Source of the DNA: Blepharisma stoltei
Taxonomy: Eukaryota; Ciliophora; Heterotrichea; Heterotrichida; Blepharismidae
DNA: 64,000 bases
Reading direction: 5' to 3'
Assembly (NCBI GenBank): GCA_914767885.1
Contig: CAJZBQ010000060.1
Span: 62,001 to 126,000, forward strand
The notes under the pieces were generated by a model. It had not been told where the DNA came from, made no database searches, and worked only from the letters and a program-made list of their open reading frames with translations. This document shows positions 55,617 to 64,000 of the stretch, one piece after another. Each line of letters starts with the position of its first letter. Within the stretch, counting starts at the first letter, position 1. The translations under genes and the position numbers were made by a program.

Positions 55617-58600
55617 ATGGCTAGGAAATCTTTCAGAAATTTATCAATCAATGACTCGTGCTACTATCAAGATTCTTTCTTACTCCCCCCCCCTCCGTGA
55701 GTGAACAAAACCATTAGAAAAAAATCCCTATTTTTGCCAAAAAAACCACCCTCCGTGAGTGAACAAAAATTTTTTTAATAGAAAAATTTTTTATGGAAAA
55801 AGATTTTGATATATAAATGATAATTAGTATAATGAAATCTAGAACGAATTGCTTTTTTTAAAACATAAATTTTATAAATTAAATTAAATTTTTGCTTTCC
55901 AATTTTTGCGAATTAGGATTTTTTTAAATTTCGAAAAAAAATATTTTTTATAAAGTTTATATACAAATTTTTTAAAAAAAAAAAATTAATCCCCCTCCGT
56001 GAGTGAACAAAATTTTTTTGTTCACTCACGGGGGGGGGAGTTAGGGTTTATTGATAAATCTTACGAAAATCTATTTCTGGTAGACACAGGATCAATCTAC
56101 AGTATAGAAATTGCCCGAAGATGGCGCTATTTGCGCCATCCTCGGGGCAACCAAAAATCGGCTCCACACGGGAACCATTTTCCACGTGTGGAGCCATTTT
56201 TCCACACGTGAGAATCCTGACTTCCACGTGTGAAAAAATCGCTCCACACGTGGAAAATGGTTCCCGTTTGGAGCCGATTCTCTGGCAATTAGTATACTTC
56301 TTTTCAAGGTTTATTTGTGTGACTTATTTTTGTCAATATTTTTTTATATGAATGCAGTGAAGGGATTAACACATATATAATTCTGGGATTTACTACATTA
56401 TCACTGCTTCTGTATTTTATGAAACTTGATCGTTATATGGCTACAAGCATTTTTGGTGACATTTTATGTACAGTTTTTCAACTAAAAACCATCGAAACAG
56501 GCTCGCTAATTGAGTGTGTGGGTGCTTTTTTCCCAAGTTTTTTATTGAATATTTTAGGTATCAGAAAATGAATGGTTTTCTTTATTTTTAGTCTACTTAA
56601 GTTATGGATATTTTATTTTACAAATAACACCCAACCCAGTGTAATGTTCTTCATTATAATTTCATATACAATTTTGAATTATTTTATTGAAAAAGAAATA
56701 CGTGATTTTTGGGTGCTTTTTCATAGCTATAAAAAAGGTTTTGAGCAACATGACGATATATTTATGTACACTCCTAATGGCCTTTATATTGTTGATGAAG
56801 AAAGACATATTTTGTACCATAATATTAGAGCAGCTGAAGTTGCATTTTTTATAGGAAAAGCTGATATAAGCCGACTAGAAAAATTTGAGGACATGTTTGA
56901 TGATGATCATAGAACTCACGTGAAAAGAATGGTCTTGGAAACAATTAAATGGGAAAAAAGAACTGAAGAAGTTATATGCTTGTTCATATTATATACCTAT
57001 ATTTTGGTATAATAAAAGCATAATTTTCTATTGATTATGGCTTAAAAATGCCAGAATTATTTAAAATTAACGATGACCCCCCCTCAATCTTCATATCTAT
57101 TGCAACAAAAATGTAATTTTTTAATATAAAATTTTATATAAAAAAAATAATAATTTTCATGTCTCTTGCAACAAATTATATACATTAAAATGGCGACACT
57201 TGCCAACCTACCCTTTTGGCGCAGCAGTCCAGACCTTATGGCTAGGCGAACTGAGACGGACTCCGAGCCGAGAATCAGACGCAGGCTCAAGAAGTGTGCA
57301 TCCGGGTAGGTTTTGGCTGCTTTCCTGTGGTTGGAAATGGAGGTGCTCAGCAACTTCCCTTTGGATCCGAGGACCCATGGGGCATTCCTTTACCGAGAAA
57401 CTAGGGGTATCGGCCCAGGCCACAGGGGAACAGTCTTTTTCCTGTAGCTGTCGAAGGAAGGCACTTTGACACGCGATAGACTCCAAGAATCCTTGGAATA
57501 AAGCTACTCCAATTGCCCGTAGCAGAGCCGTAGAAATCCATAAGCCGCCCACTCAAGACTGAAGCTGCGAGGAAGAAGGGTACCGGAAGGGCACTCGCAA
57601 GAGGGATAGATCCTCTGGGCTGGAGTCGAAAAGCGGTAGAAGCTTCCGTACGGGAGGTATTTGGTGACTAAGTCACCAATATGGCTAGCTCCTGTGTGTA
57701 ATAATCTTAATCCTAATCCTCTTGCAAGAAATTTTCGATGAGCATCTTAAATTTTCCCATAGTTTTTAGCTAGATAAGTTTAATAAAATGGCGCGAGCGA
57801 TGACAATAGCCGTCAAAATCTCGATGAGAAGGTCATTGGCACGCCTACAGCAGCGCTGTTTTATGTTTTTTTTTTAGAAACTCGCCTAGAGAAAAATGCA
57901 TTAATTTTTTTTATAATAATTTTGTGTTGCAGTAGATATGAAGATTTTTCCGAAAAATCTTTGTTGCCCGTAGACATGAAGATTGAGGGGGGGGTCATCG
58001 TTATATATAAAAATGTTATAATTAGAAAAAAAGATAAAGAAAATAACAGCATTGTGACTTTGCAGTTTAATTTTGATTGCATTGATTTTAAGGGGAAAAA
58101 ATGCACAAAAGTTGTATGTGCCAATATTTCTAACGCTGCTTTGCAAGATACTTTTATATCAAACTGCTATAAAGATTCTTTAGGGTCTATTGAAAAGTTC
58201 AGCAAACATTTATTCCAAGCTTTTAAATTAAATGAAAAAGTTCATAAAGAGTTATTAACAAAAATCTATGAAATCCAGCACAGATTGAGGACTTTTTATT
58301 TAATTCAGTGCAAGCTACTGAGTAAAATTGAGATCAAGAAGGACTATTTTGACATCCAAAGAGAAATTTTTAATACAATTGAAGGGATTTTTCTGAAGGC
58401 TGCAAAAAGAGACTTGGTGATTACATTAAATTTATCCCAAAATATTCCGGATTGTTTAATTGGTGATAGAACCCTTCATAACTACCTAGTCTACTCAGCT
58501 CTGGATTTTATTATATTTTCTTTAATTAATTCAACTCTTTACTGATTTAATAATAAATACTATTTTATTTTTTTTAAAAAGGAAGGAATTATTTTATAAA

Positions 58601-59475
58601 TTTATATAAAAAAATCAAAGAAAAAATCAAAAATTTCATTGTCAGCTTCCATCGATTCTTTGAAAAAATCTGAAATTATTGTAAAATACGAAATATGTTT
58701 TGCATCATCATCTATCACACAAGATGAGCTTGACTGTTTATTCCAAATAAGACAGCAAGCTTCCAGACGAAAAACATTTAACGATCTCATATTAATCCAA
58801 CAAAACTATGGAAGCGAACTCCTAATGTTCGACTCTTTAGTCTGTTTATTAAGAGGCTATATCGATGCCAAAGTTACTGAAAAAATCTGTATAATAACTA
58901 TAAACCTGCCAGTTATCCCTGTAGAAAGAAAATCAACAAGCAAGCTGGAATTAATCACTGGGTTTTGCACTCAAGAATCTGATAATGAATTTCGCTGAAA
59001 ATTTGAAAAAAAAGAAATTGATGAGGTTATTAAAGAAGCTCCTGAAGAAGTTTCTCCTCTACAAAATGAAGTAAAAGAATGGAAAATTTTGCTTTTATGC
59101 AGCCAAAAAGATAGAGAAAAATCTATTAAAAATGCGCTGAAAAAAGGGATCACTGAAGATTTAGCATCTGTGAATAGTGCAGAGCTAGGTGCTTATTTAT
59201 ATGAAAAAGAAGCAAAGAAAGGGGAAAATTTTAATATAGTTTTTATTGATTTTAAAGTGCCGAAATGGGAAAATATTTTAAAAATAAAGGAAATAGAGAA
59301 TGCTAATGAGTATCAGAAAAGTTTATTTTATGGGATTACTGATAGGGAGGAGTTTGAAGAAGATGATTTTATTTCTCAGTTCGATGGAATTGGTAATTTT
59401 AATGTAGTTAAGTTCCCTATAGATATAGGGATAATAAAAAATGATTTAGGGATAAATGATAACCAAATGATTTAA
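55617..59475 (+). CDS. Membrane-bound PAS / histidine-kinase-like protein, 729 aa, four IESs
   Basis: The start is ATG 55617 (MARKSFRNLSINDS) and the stop is TAA 59475. After removal of four TA-bounded IESs (361, 195, 1029 and 84 bp) 2,190 nt remain, exactly 730 codons. Order: several membrane helices (GLFVWLIFVNIFLY, IILGFTTLSLLLYF, WMVFFIFSLLKLWIFYF), a PAS-like segment (DIFMYTPNGLYIVDEERHILYHN), and a dimerisation helix with EIQHRLRTFYL, recalling the HELRT phospho-acceptor box. Then comes a degenerate ATPase region (NIPDCLIGDRTLHNYLVYSALDF, lacking the usual N-box Asn), and a C-terminal receiver-like fold (WKILLLCSQKD, NIVFIDFKVPKW, with a possible acceptor Asp). Probably a decayed hybrid sensor kinase; catalytic activity is doubtful. 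Confidence 0.75.
55683..56043 (+). mobile_element. TIR MITE, copy 7 (361 bp) as IES
   Basis: TA lies at 55681-55682 and 56042-56043. Typical CTCCGTGAGTGAAC ends. Junction SFL-GFIDKS in frame. Confidence 0.9.
56100..56294. mobile_element. Palindromic MITE family 5 (195 bp) as IES
   Basis: TA lies at 56098-56099 and 56293-56294. Contains GAAGATGGCGC hairpin and several CACGTG/CCACACG inverted units. Junction GSIY-TSFQGLF. Confidence 0.8.
56977..58005. mobile_element. IES (1029 bp) with TIR family 3 and nested GC-rich insert
   Basis: The outer element has ends CGATGACCCCCCCTCAATCT (from 57071) and its complement (to about 58000). A second inverted motif, TCATATCTATTGCAAC, lies just inside. The centre, about 57185-57850, is GC-rich and partly matches 29570-29720. 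TA-bounded removal gives TEEV-IYKNVII. Confidence 0.75.
58525..58608. other. Short IES (84 bp)
   Basis: TA lies at 58523-58524 and 58607-58608. Removes a stop; junction IFSL-KKSKKKS. Nearby TA pairs are possible. Confidence 0.65.
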
Positions 59476-60019
59476 AATCAGTAATCCATCTGTGGTTTAA
59501 TTAATTTCGTGCTAACTGGTAAAGTCTATATCTTATATTGCTCTTATTAGCTCTTTAATTCTTTTATTTCCCAAATCATTGCATGCTTAATTTTTTCGCA
59601 GTTTTCAGATAAATAAATGATTAATTATCGCGCATTTTCAAGAGAATTTGATGGTATTAATTTTACCAAATAAAGCATTTTGATTGAGGCAGCAAAATTA
59701 GGAACTTCCGCATTGAATTATATATTGTGATAAAGTAAATCAATATCTACAAATCAAGAAAAGAAAATTTTTAAAAAATAAATTTTCGCAAAAAAGAGAA
59801 TAGGATTAGAAAGATTATTAAAGAAACTAAAATTGGCAGCTTACTCTTGGATGCTTCAACATATTGAAAGATAGCTTAACTCACACCCAATATTAGAGTA
59901 AATTAATTTAATAAATGTAAAATTATTAGATTCTATTTATAGTATTGAGACAACTTATTATAAGTAGTAATACAAATATCGTCCACATTTTTAAAATTTT
60001 AAAATTGATAAGATGTAAG

Positions 60020-60447
60020 ATTAAGATTAATAAGTATCCGGCCATAAGCGCTCCCGCAGGCGGTGACCATATGCCTTGTCTCAGCTCCAAAAATGGCGTT
60101 AGAACAGGTTCTGATTAGACCATAATCCTAGCACTCCCGCCATTTTGAATTTTCGACCTGAACCACCTGTCCAGGGGATTAGTAACTTCTTGCGAGCGCC
60201 CCGATAGTCTCGATGAGGAAAGACCATGTGGTAGGCAAAACCTGTCTAGCCCGTCTGGCAGGGACAGGAAAACTTTCGGGGGAGAAACAAAACACCCTGT
60301 TTCGGCAAGCTTCCCATTGAGACAGTTTACTTGAGCCCGAAGGCACATTTCGCTATCTCTTAGGCCGGTCCACTGCTCCATCAGGAGGTGCCACCTCCTG
60401 GTCCACTTTTTGTCAACGGCACTATTTTATTTTTGATAAGATGTAAG
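60020..60447 (+). mobile_element. Retroposon-like element (428 bp)
   Basis: 15-bp perfect direct repeats TTGATAAGATGTAAG at 60005-60019 and 60433-60447. 3' hairpin CAGGAGGTGCCACCTCCTG, then tail CAACGGCACTATTTTATTT. Confidence 0.85.
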
Positions 60448-60504
60448 GCTAATTAATTCCAAAGATAAATTGACACAAAAATGGACTAATATCTATTATT
60501 TTTA

Positions 60505-60752
60505 CTCCACCCTCCTTGAGCGAACAAAAAAAATTTTTCATTGGTATATAAATGATAATTATTGTAATGAAATCTCTAGCTAATTCTGTTTAATTTTAAA
60601 CAGCTTGCATTTTAAAACATCAATTTTGCAAATTAAATTAATTTTTACTTCTCACTTTTACAAATTGTAATTTTTTTAAATTTTGAAAAAAAAAATTAAT
60701 CCCCTTCTGTAAGCTAATAAAAATTTTTTGTGCTCTCACGGAGGGGGAGTTA
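60505..60752 (+). mobile_element. TIR MITE, copy 8 (248 bp, internally deleted)
   Basis: TA lies at 60503-60504 and 60751-60752. Ends CTCCACCCTCCTTGAGCG and GCTCTCACGGAGGGGGAG. The inner copy of the end motif is missing. Confidence 0.8.
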
Positions 60753-61081
60753 GATGATTGCTATAATACTATGTCCAGAAAAACCAAAATTATTTTAGAA
60801 ATATAAATTTATTTGTAACTAATCAATCTAGTTATATTAAAAATGCAAATAATTTGATCATAGCAATAAATTAATTGAAGATGAAAAAGCTCTCAAAGAG
60901 CACTATATCGGACAAGCAAATTGTTATGGCCCCCGAATTAGGGTAATAATTTTAAATTCTAATTTTATAAAGATAGTCCCAAAGAAATCCCTAATCGGTT
61001 TCTTCAATTTAATATAACTTTAATTAAAATTCCCTGATTAAATATTATAAACATAAATTCTATATATAAAGTTTTCGCTTA

Positions 61082-61295
61082 CTCTCCTCCTAGTAATAAG
61101 TATATCCTTGCTTATTCGTGAGGGATTTTGAAATTAGTAAATCTTATATGAATAGATCGAAATTTGCTTATTATTGGGGATAAATACCCAAAATTTCACT
61201 TTTCACTTTTTATCTGAATAATAAGCAAATTTATATCTAAAATTTCCTATTTCCAAAATCCTTAATAACTTACTTATTACTGGGGGCAGAAGTTA
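61082..61295. mobile_element. MITE family 6 (214 bp)
   Basis: TA-bounded. Inverted ends CTCTCCTCCTAGTAATAAGTA and its approximate complement; the interior has TTTGCTTATTATTGGGGATA facing TGAATAATAAGCAAA. Confidence 0.7.
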
Positions 61296-61356
61296 TAATA
61301 ATTGCCAGAGAATGGTGCAAATAGCGCCATCCTCGGACTTTTTCTATATATCAAAA
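61296..61356. mobile_element. Short family 5 MITE relic
   Basis: About 60 bp keeping only the paired ends TAATTGCCAGAGAATGG and GCGCCATCCTCGGAC. Abuts the family 6 element. Confidence 0.5.
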
Positions 61357-61573
61357 TTAAATAATTTTTTCTTTGCTTCTTCTCAATTGACGAGGAAGAG
61401 TTAGATATTTATCAAATAATTCCCTTTTATTATCAATTATTTCTATACATAAAATCTTAGGTTTTCATATGTAATTATAGTTTTTTTCACAGTATAATAA
61501 TCCTTCTTAAAGTTATGACCTAATGTGCTTTCGACAGCATATATCATAAAATTATCCATATATTGATAAAAAT

Positions 61574-61643
61574 GGTTCTACTGAGAATTGAACTCAGATC
61601 TCAGGATTCAAAGTCCTACGTGCTACCACTACACCATAGAACC
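61574..61643 (-). tRNA. tRNA-Gln (anticodon UUG)
   Basis: Read on the minus strand the cloverleaf is complete: acceptor GGTTCTA pairs with TAGAACC over 7 bp; D arm GTGTAGTGGTAGCAC; anticodon stem TAGGA/TCCTG with loop CTTTGAA, giving anticodon TTG; T arm CTGAG TTCAATT CTCAG. It decodes CAA. No intron. Confidence 0.92.
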
Positions 61644-61767
61644 TCAGGCATGTTTCTCTATCTCTTTCTATTATTATTTCGAATAACTGCTTTCTCTATT
61701 CCTACCAATTATCCCGCAATATTTCTTCTTTCCTAACGAATTTAATATATATTATTTAATTACACTA

Positions 61768-63125
61768 TTAGCCACTCCTTGGACTTATCGAATGTTTGAA
61801 CGAATCCATTGGAGAGAATGGTGGCAGCACTATACCAATTGTTTAGACTTTAACGTTTTTTTTGATCCTTTAGCAGTACAATTTAGATATGAATAGGTCC
61901 ACCCTTTTAACTCTCAAATTGGTGACGTCAACAGTCATCTTGTCTAGCAAGCATTCCAGAGGACACGCCAATAAGGACCAGGAATTCTTCAAGACCGCGT
62001 GTGGTCTTGCTTGAACTGACTCCAGTGCGTGTTTCGCCTAATTTCACCCTCCTCGGGTGCTTAGGGCAGTTAAAACCATATGTCTCCTTATTTATTGGGC
62101 CACAGAATTACCCTACATATTAGCATCGTGGATAAGGTCCAATTGGAAAACTTAAACCTATAATAATAAATATCGCATGCGAAATGGTAATCTGAGACAA
62201 CCACTTCCATATGTAGCCATTTTATTATGGATGGTGGCAGCACAAAAGACCTAGCTTGTGGAGATGGATTTTGTCCAAAAGCTTCATATTTTAAATAATC
62301 AGTTTTCCAATTATTGAAGCCATCAGCCAAGCCATATCCAGCTATTTCTGATTTTTGTATGTTTTCTGTAAGTTCCTGGACATTAAAGCCATCAAAATTA
62401 AAATTTGCTGTCACATCCTCACCAAAATTAAAGATTTTTTGTTGCCGGAAAGGACTACGCAAAAATGCAGTAGGTGTTATTATGCTGTGAGGGGTATTAG
62501 ATTCACATTACATTAATTAAACATTTTAAGGTGGAAGGCAACACTCCTACTAAAGGAACAAGCCAAAATGGTGATGTCACAAGCATTTCTGGAACAACTC
62601 CACAGTGCAACCAAGAAGCTCAGAGTTTACCTCTCAGCATATCCTAGAAGGGTGGCCCTGAAGGCGAGCACGCACAAGAGCTGATTCAGGCAAGGGCGAC
62701 GACATCACGTCGGTGAGAAACGCTGGTCAGGGTGGTAGGCGGGTTTATTTAGGATCATTCGACCTTTGGGATCTCTGGCTATCTCCGAAGTTAAACCGAG
62801 AAAAGGCAAATTCCGTAAAAAATTTCATATGGAGAGCTAATTTTCTCTCCCTCATGGAATTTTATTTATGGACTTTTAGAATCACAATTTCCGACTGGCT
62901 CAGATATTTTTGAGGGTGAGTTTCCTTTTGAGGATTTTGATTTTTCATCACTGGATTGTTCGTATATAGAAATAAGAATATTGGGGAGATCTTCTTGAAT
63001 TGGATCTATTGATATATTAGGCTTCTTTTTCATAGAATTTGGAGTTGGCTGAGTATTAGCTTTAATTAATTTTATAAATAATTTTGCAGCACGACGAATT
63101 TATACTTTTCTTTAATTTTTGACAT
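61768..63125 (-). CDS. Unknown protein with two retroposon-type IESs
   Basis: The likely start is ATG 63125 (MSKIKEKYK); the frame then needs a one-base correction near 63090 to continue IRRAAKLFIKLIKANTQPTPNS, so either a sequencing slip or a frameshift. Next come a Ser-rich acidic part (IYEQSSDEKSKSSKGNSPSK), a TP-rich part (NTPHSIITPTAFLRSPFRQQ), FGEDVTANFNFDGFNVQEL, and the end FSPMDSFKHSISPRSG before TAA at 61768. Two retroposon-like elements interrupt it: 62500-62878 (junction CDS-NTPHS) and 61831-62243 (at VLPP). The product looks disordered and I recognise no family. It is tandem with and downstream of the Myb gene. Confidence 0.6.
61831..62243 (+). mobile_element. Retroposon-like element (413 bp)
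   Basis: 13-bp perfect direct repeats ATGGTGGCAGCAC at 61818-61830 and 62231-62243. Tail GTAGCCATTTTATTATGG. Shares CCAGTGCGTGTTTCGCCTAA with the element at 35148-35564. Confidence 0.85.
62500..62878 (+). mobile_element. Retroposon-like element (379 bp) as IES
   Basis: TA lies at 62498-62499 and 62877-62878, within imperfect repeats ATTAGATTCACA and TTTAGAATCACA. Contains GGTGATGTCAC and the hairpin GGAGAGCTAATTTTCTCTCC, then tail GGAATTTTATTTATGG. Confidence 0.8.
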
Positions 63126-63146
63126 GTTTTATTAATAGCATTTATT

Positions 63147-63777
63147 TTAAAAACAGATTGGCTGAGGCACTGGAATCGGTTCAGTTAATTTTTCTTCCTC
63201 ACTTTCCTTCTCTTCTTCTATTATTTCTTTTTTCAAACTAAGTCTTTCCGACCTTCTTAACATGGCTGGCTCTGTTTTCAATGGAATTTTAGCTATTGTA
63301 TCGTGATGCGAATAAGCCATAATTACATCTAGAATTTCTTGATCCTGCAATAACTGCTTTACAGACCCAGTAATCCTCTCATTCTGAGGTCTCTTCCTAT
63401 TATGTCTCCTCAAATTTTTCCTAATTGTGCTGTAAAAATGATTTTTTATTCCATTATCAGACCTTCCAGGCAAATGTTTTGCTATCTCAGACCATCTATT
63501 TCCATACAGTTTTTGGTACTGAAAAATGATGTCTTCTTCTTCTTTGCTCCAAGTATCCTTTGAAATTTGTGGATCTATGTGATTATGCCAGCGTTCTCTG
63601 CATTGTTTGCCTGATCTAATATAAAATTTACCTTCCTTTAATGCCATATCGCTCTTGGAGATATTGAGAAATTTGTGTCCAATGTTTTACTCCGTATTCT
63701 TCTACTAGTGCTCGTATTGCGTCATCTTCCTATGTTAAGGTTACGTCTTGAGTCCAGGCTTTACGTTCAGTTGACAT
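63147..63777 (-). CDS. R2R3-type Myb DNA-binding protein, 199 aa
   Basis: The start is ATG 63777 ([19 protein letters not shown]) and the stop is at 63147. Two introns: 15 nt GTAACCTTAACATAG (63730-63744) and 16 nt GTAAATTTTATATTAG (63616-63631). Splicing the second gives [21 protein letters not shown], the classic end of Myb repeat R2; unspliced, the frame stops. R3 follows: [41 protein letters not shown], with its three tryptophan/aromatic core positions. Residues 110-199 are basic then acidic ([17 protein letters not shown]), possibly an activation region. It is likely a nuclear transcription factor. Spliced length is exactly 200 codons. Confidence 0.92.
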
Positions 63778-64000
63778 TTTTAGGAAATGTAAAAAGTTAT
63801 TTAAAATATACCTGAAGCTAATACGTTACAAATTATGAATATTTGGAGAAAGTTAGATTTCTTAAGGACTTATTATTAGCATTTCTAGTTCTTATTTTAA
63901 GGTTTTTCTATTTTTGTAACTTAGTTTTATTTTTCAAAAAAATAGTTAAAATAGTATAATTAACTAACTCCACTCTTTATGAGCTAGAAAATCTATTGAA
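63778..64000. other. Upstream of Myb gene, possible MITE edge
   Basis: No coding frame. The last 40 bases (TAACTCCACTCTTTATGAGC) resemble the left end of the common TIR MITE, which would continue beyond the window. Confidence 0.45.

Larger units (their letters stand above)
59476..61573. other. Long gene-poor, repeat-rich spacer
   Basis: Holds a retroposon-like element, a TIR MITE, a family 6 MITE and a family 5 remnant. Short coding-like pieces (MSRKTKIILE at 60771; NKLIEDEKALKEHYIGQ at about 60868-60950) may belong to a small gene with IESs that I cannot complete. Confidence 0.5.

Noticed and set aside
57208-57552. 114-codon minus-strand frame
   Set aside because: GC-rich repeat within an IES, no recognisable domain, no Met-anchored homologue elsewhere in the window. 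Kept only as a finding, not as a gene.
60115-60381. 88-codon minus-strand frame
   Set aside because: Entirely inside a retroposon-like element with perfect target repeats; no domain seen.
3042-60752. CRISPR array or phage repeats for the GTGAGTGAAC motif
   Set aside because: The motif occurs as inverted ends of discrete TA-flanked units, not as regularly spaced direct repeats, and the genes are eukaryotic.
1-64000. Standard genetic code with many truncated genes
   Set aside because: TGA interruptions fall at Trp positions and frames continue with family homology; a standard code would make even the intact paralogues pseudogenes.
1-64000. Telomeric or subtelomeric repeats
   Set aside because: No run of CCCTAA-type repeats was seen at either end of the window.

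Overview
The window looks like germline (micronuclear) DNA of a heterotrich ciliate, most likely Blepharisma. Three things in the sequence support this. (1) TGA is read as tryptophan: many reading frames run through TGA exactly where a paralogue has TGG or where the family has Trp, and real stops are TAA or TAG. (2) Introns are only 15-16 nt, GT...AG; I place eleven clear ones. (3) Almost every gene is broken by intervening DNA bounded by TA. Removing each piece with one TA copy restores the frame, often to the exact length of the protein family. These are internal eliminated sequences (IESs). They are too long to be these introns and carry inverted-repeat elements.

Layout. 1-1,800: a MORN-repeat gene (3' end off the window) and an unknown gene, both minus strand. 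1,800-3,690: repeat-filled spacer. 3,690-29,300: an array of at least 16 Kelch-like genes, gene fragments and pseudogenes in two families: A (about 290 aa) and B (317 aa). They lie on both strands and were built by direct and inverted segmental duplication; one TPR gene sits inside. 29,880-43,700: coiled-coil protein, RING-H2 protein, tail-anchored coiled-coil protein, four-EF-hand calcium-dependent kinase, polytopic membrane protein, ankyrin/coiled-coil protein and a DGSGRD-motif protein. 44,800-55,100: unknown protein, peroxisomal AGPS with a PTS2 signal, TPR protein, SH3 protein, SAM methyltransferase and DAD1. 55,600-59,500: a degenerate sensor-histidine-kinase-like gene with four IESs. 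59,500-64,000: repeats, tRNA-Gln(UUG), an unknown gene and an R2R3 Myb gene.

Mobile DNA. The commonest repeat is an approximately 360-390 bp MITE with CTCCGTGAGTGAAC inverted repeats and TA target duplication; it matches what I know of the Blepharisma Pogo-derived MITE. At least five other inverted-repeat families are present. A further group of GC-rich elements, mostly about 380-480 bp, is flanked by 10-15 bp direct repeats and ends in a short hairpin plus an ATTTTATTT-like tail. These look like retroposons. Several sit inside exons, and excision at the nearest in-frame TA pair would leave small footprints in the protein.

The housekeeping genes form no single pathway. What unites the window is that all of them depend on IES removal to be readable. 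Gene limits and IES boundaries were worked out by hand from frame, family length and TA positions. No search or alignment program was run.
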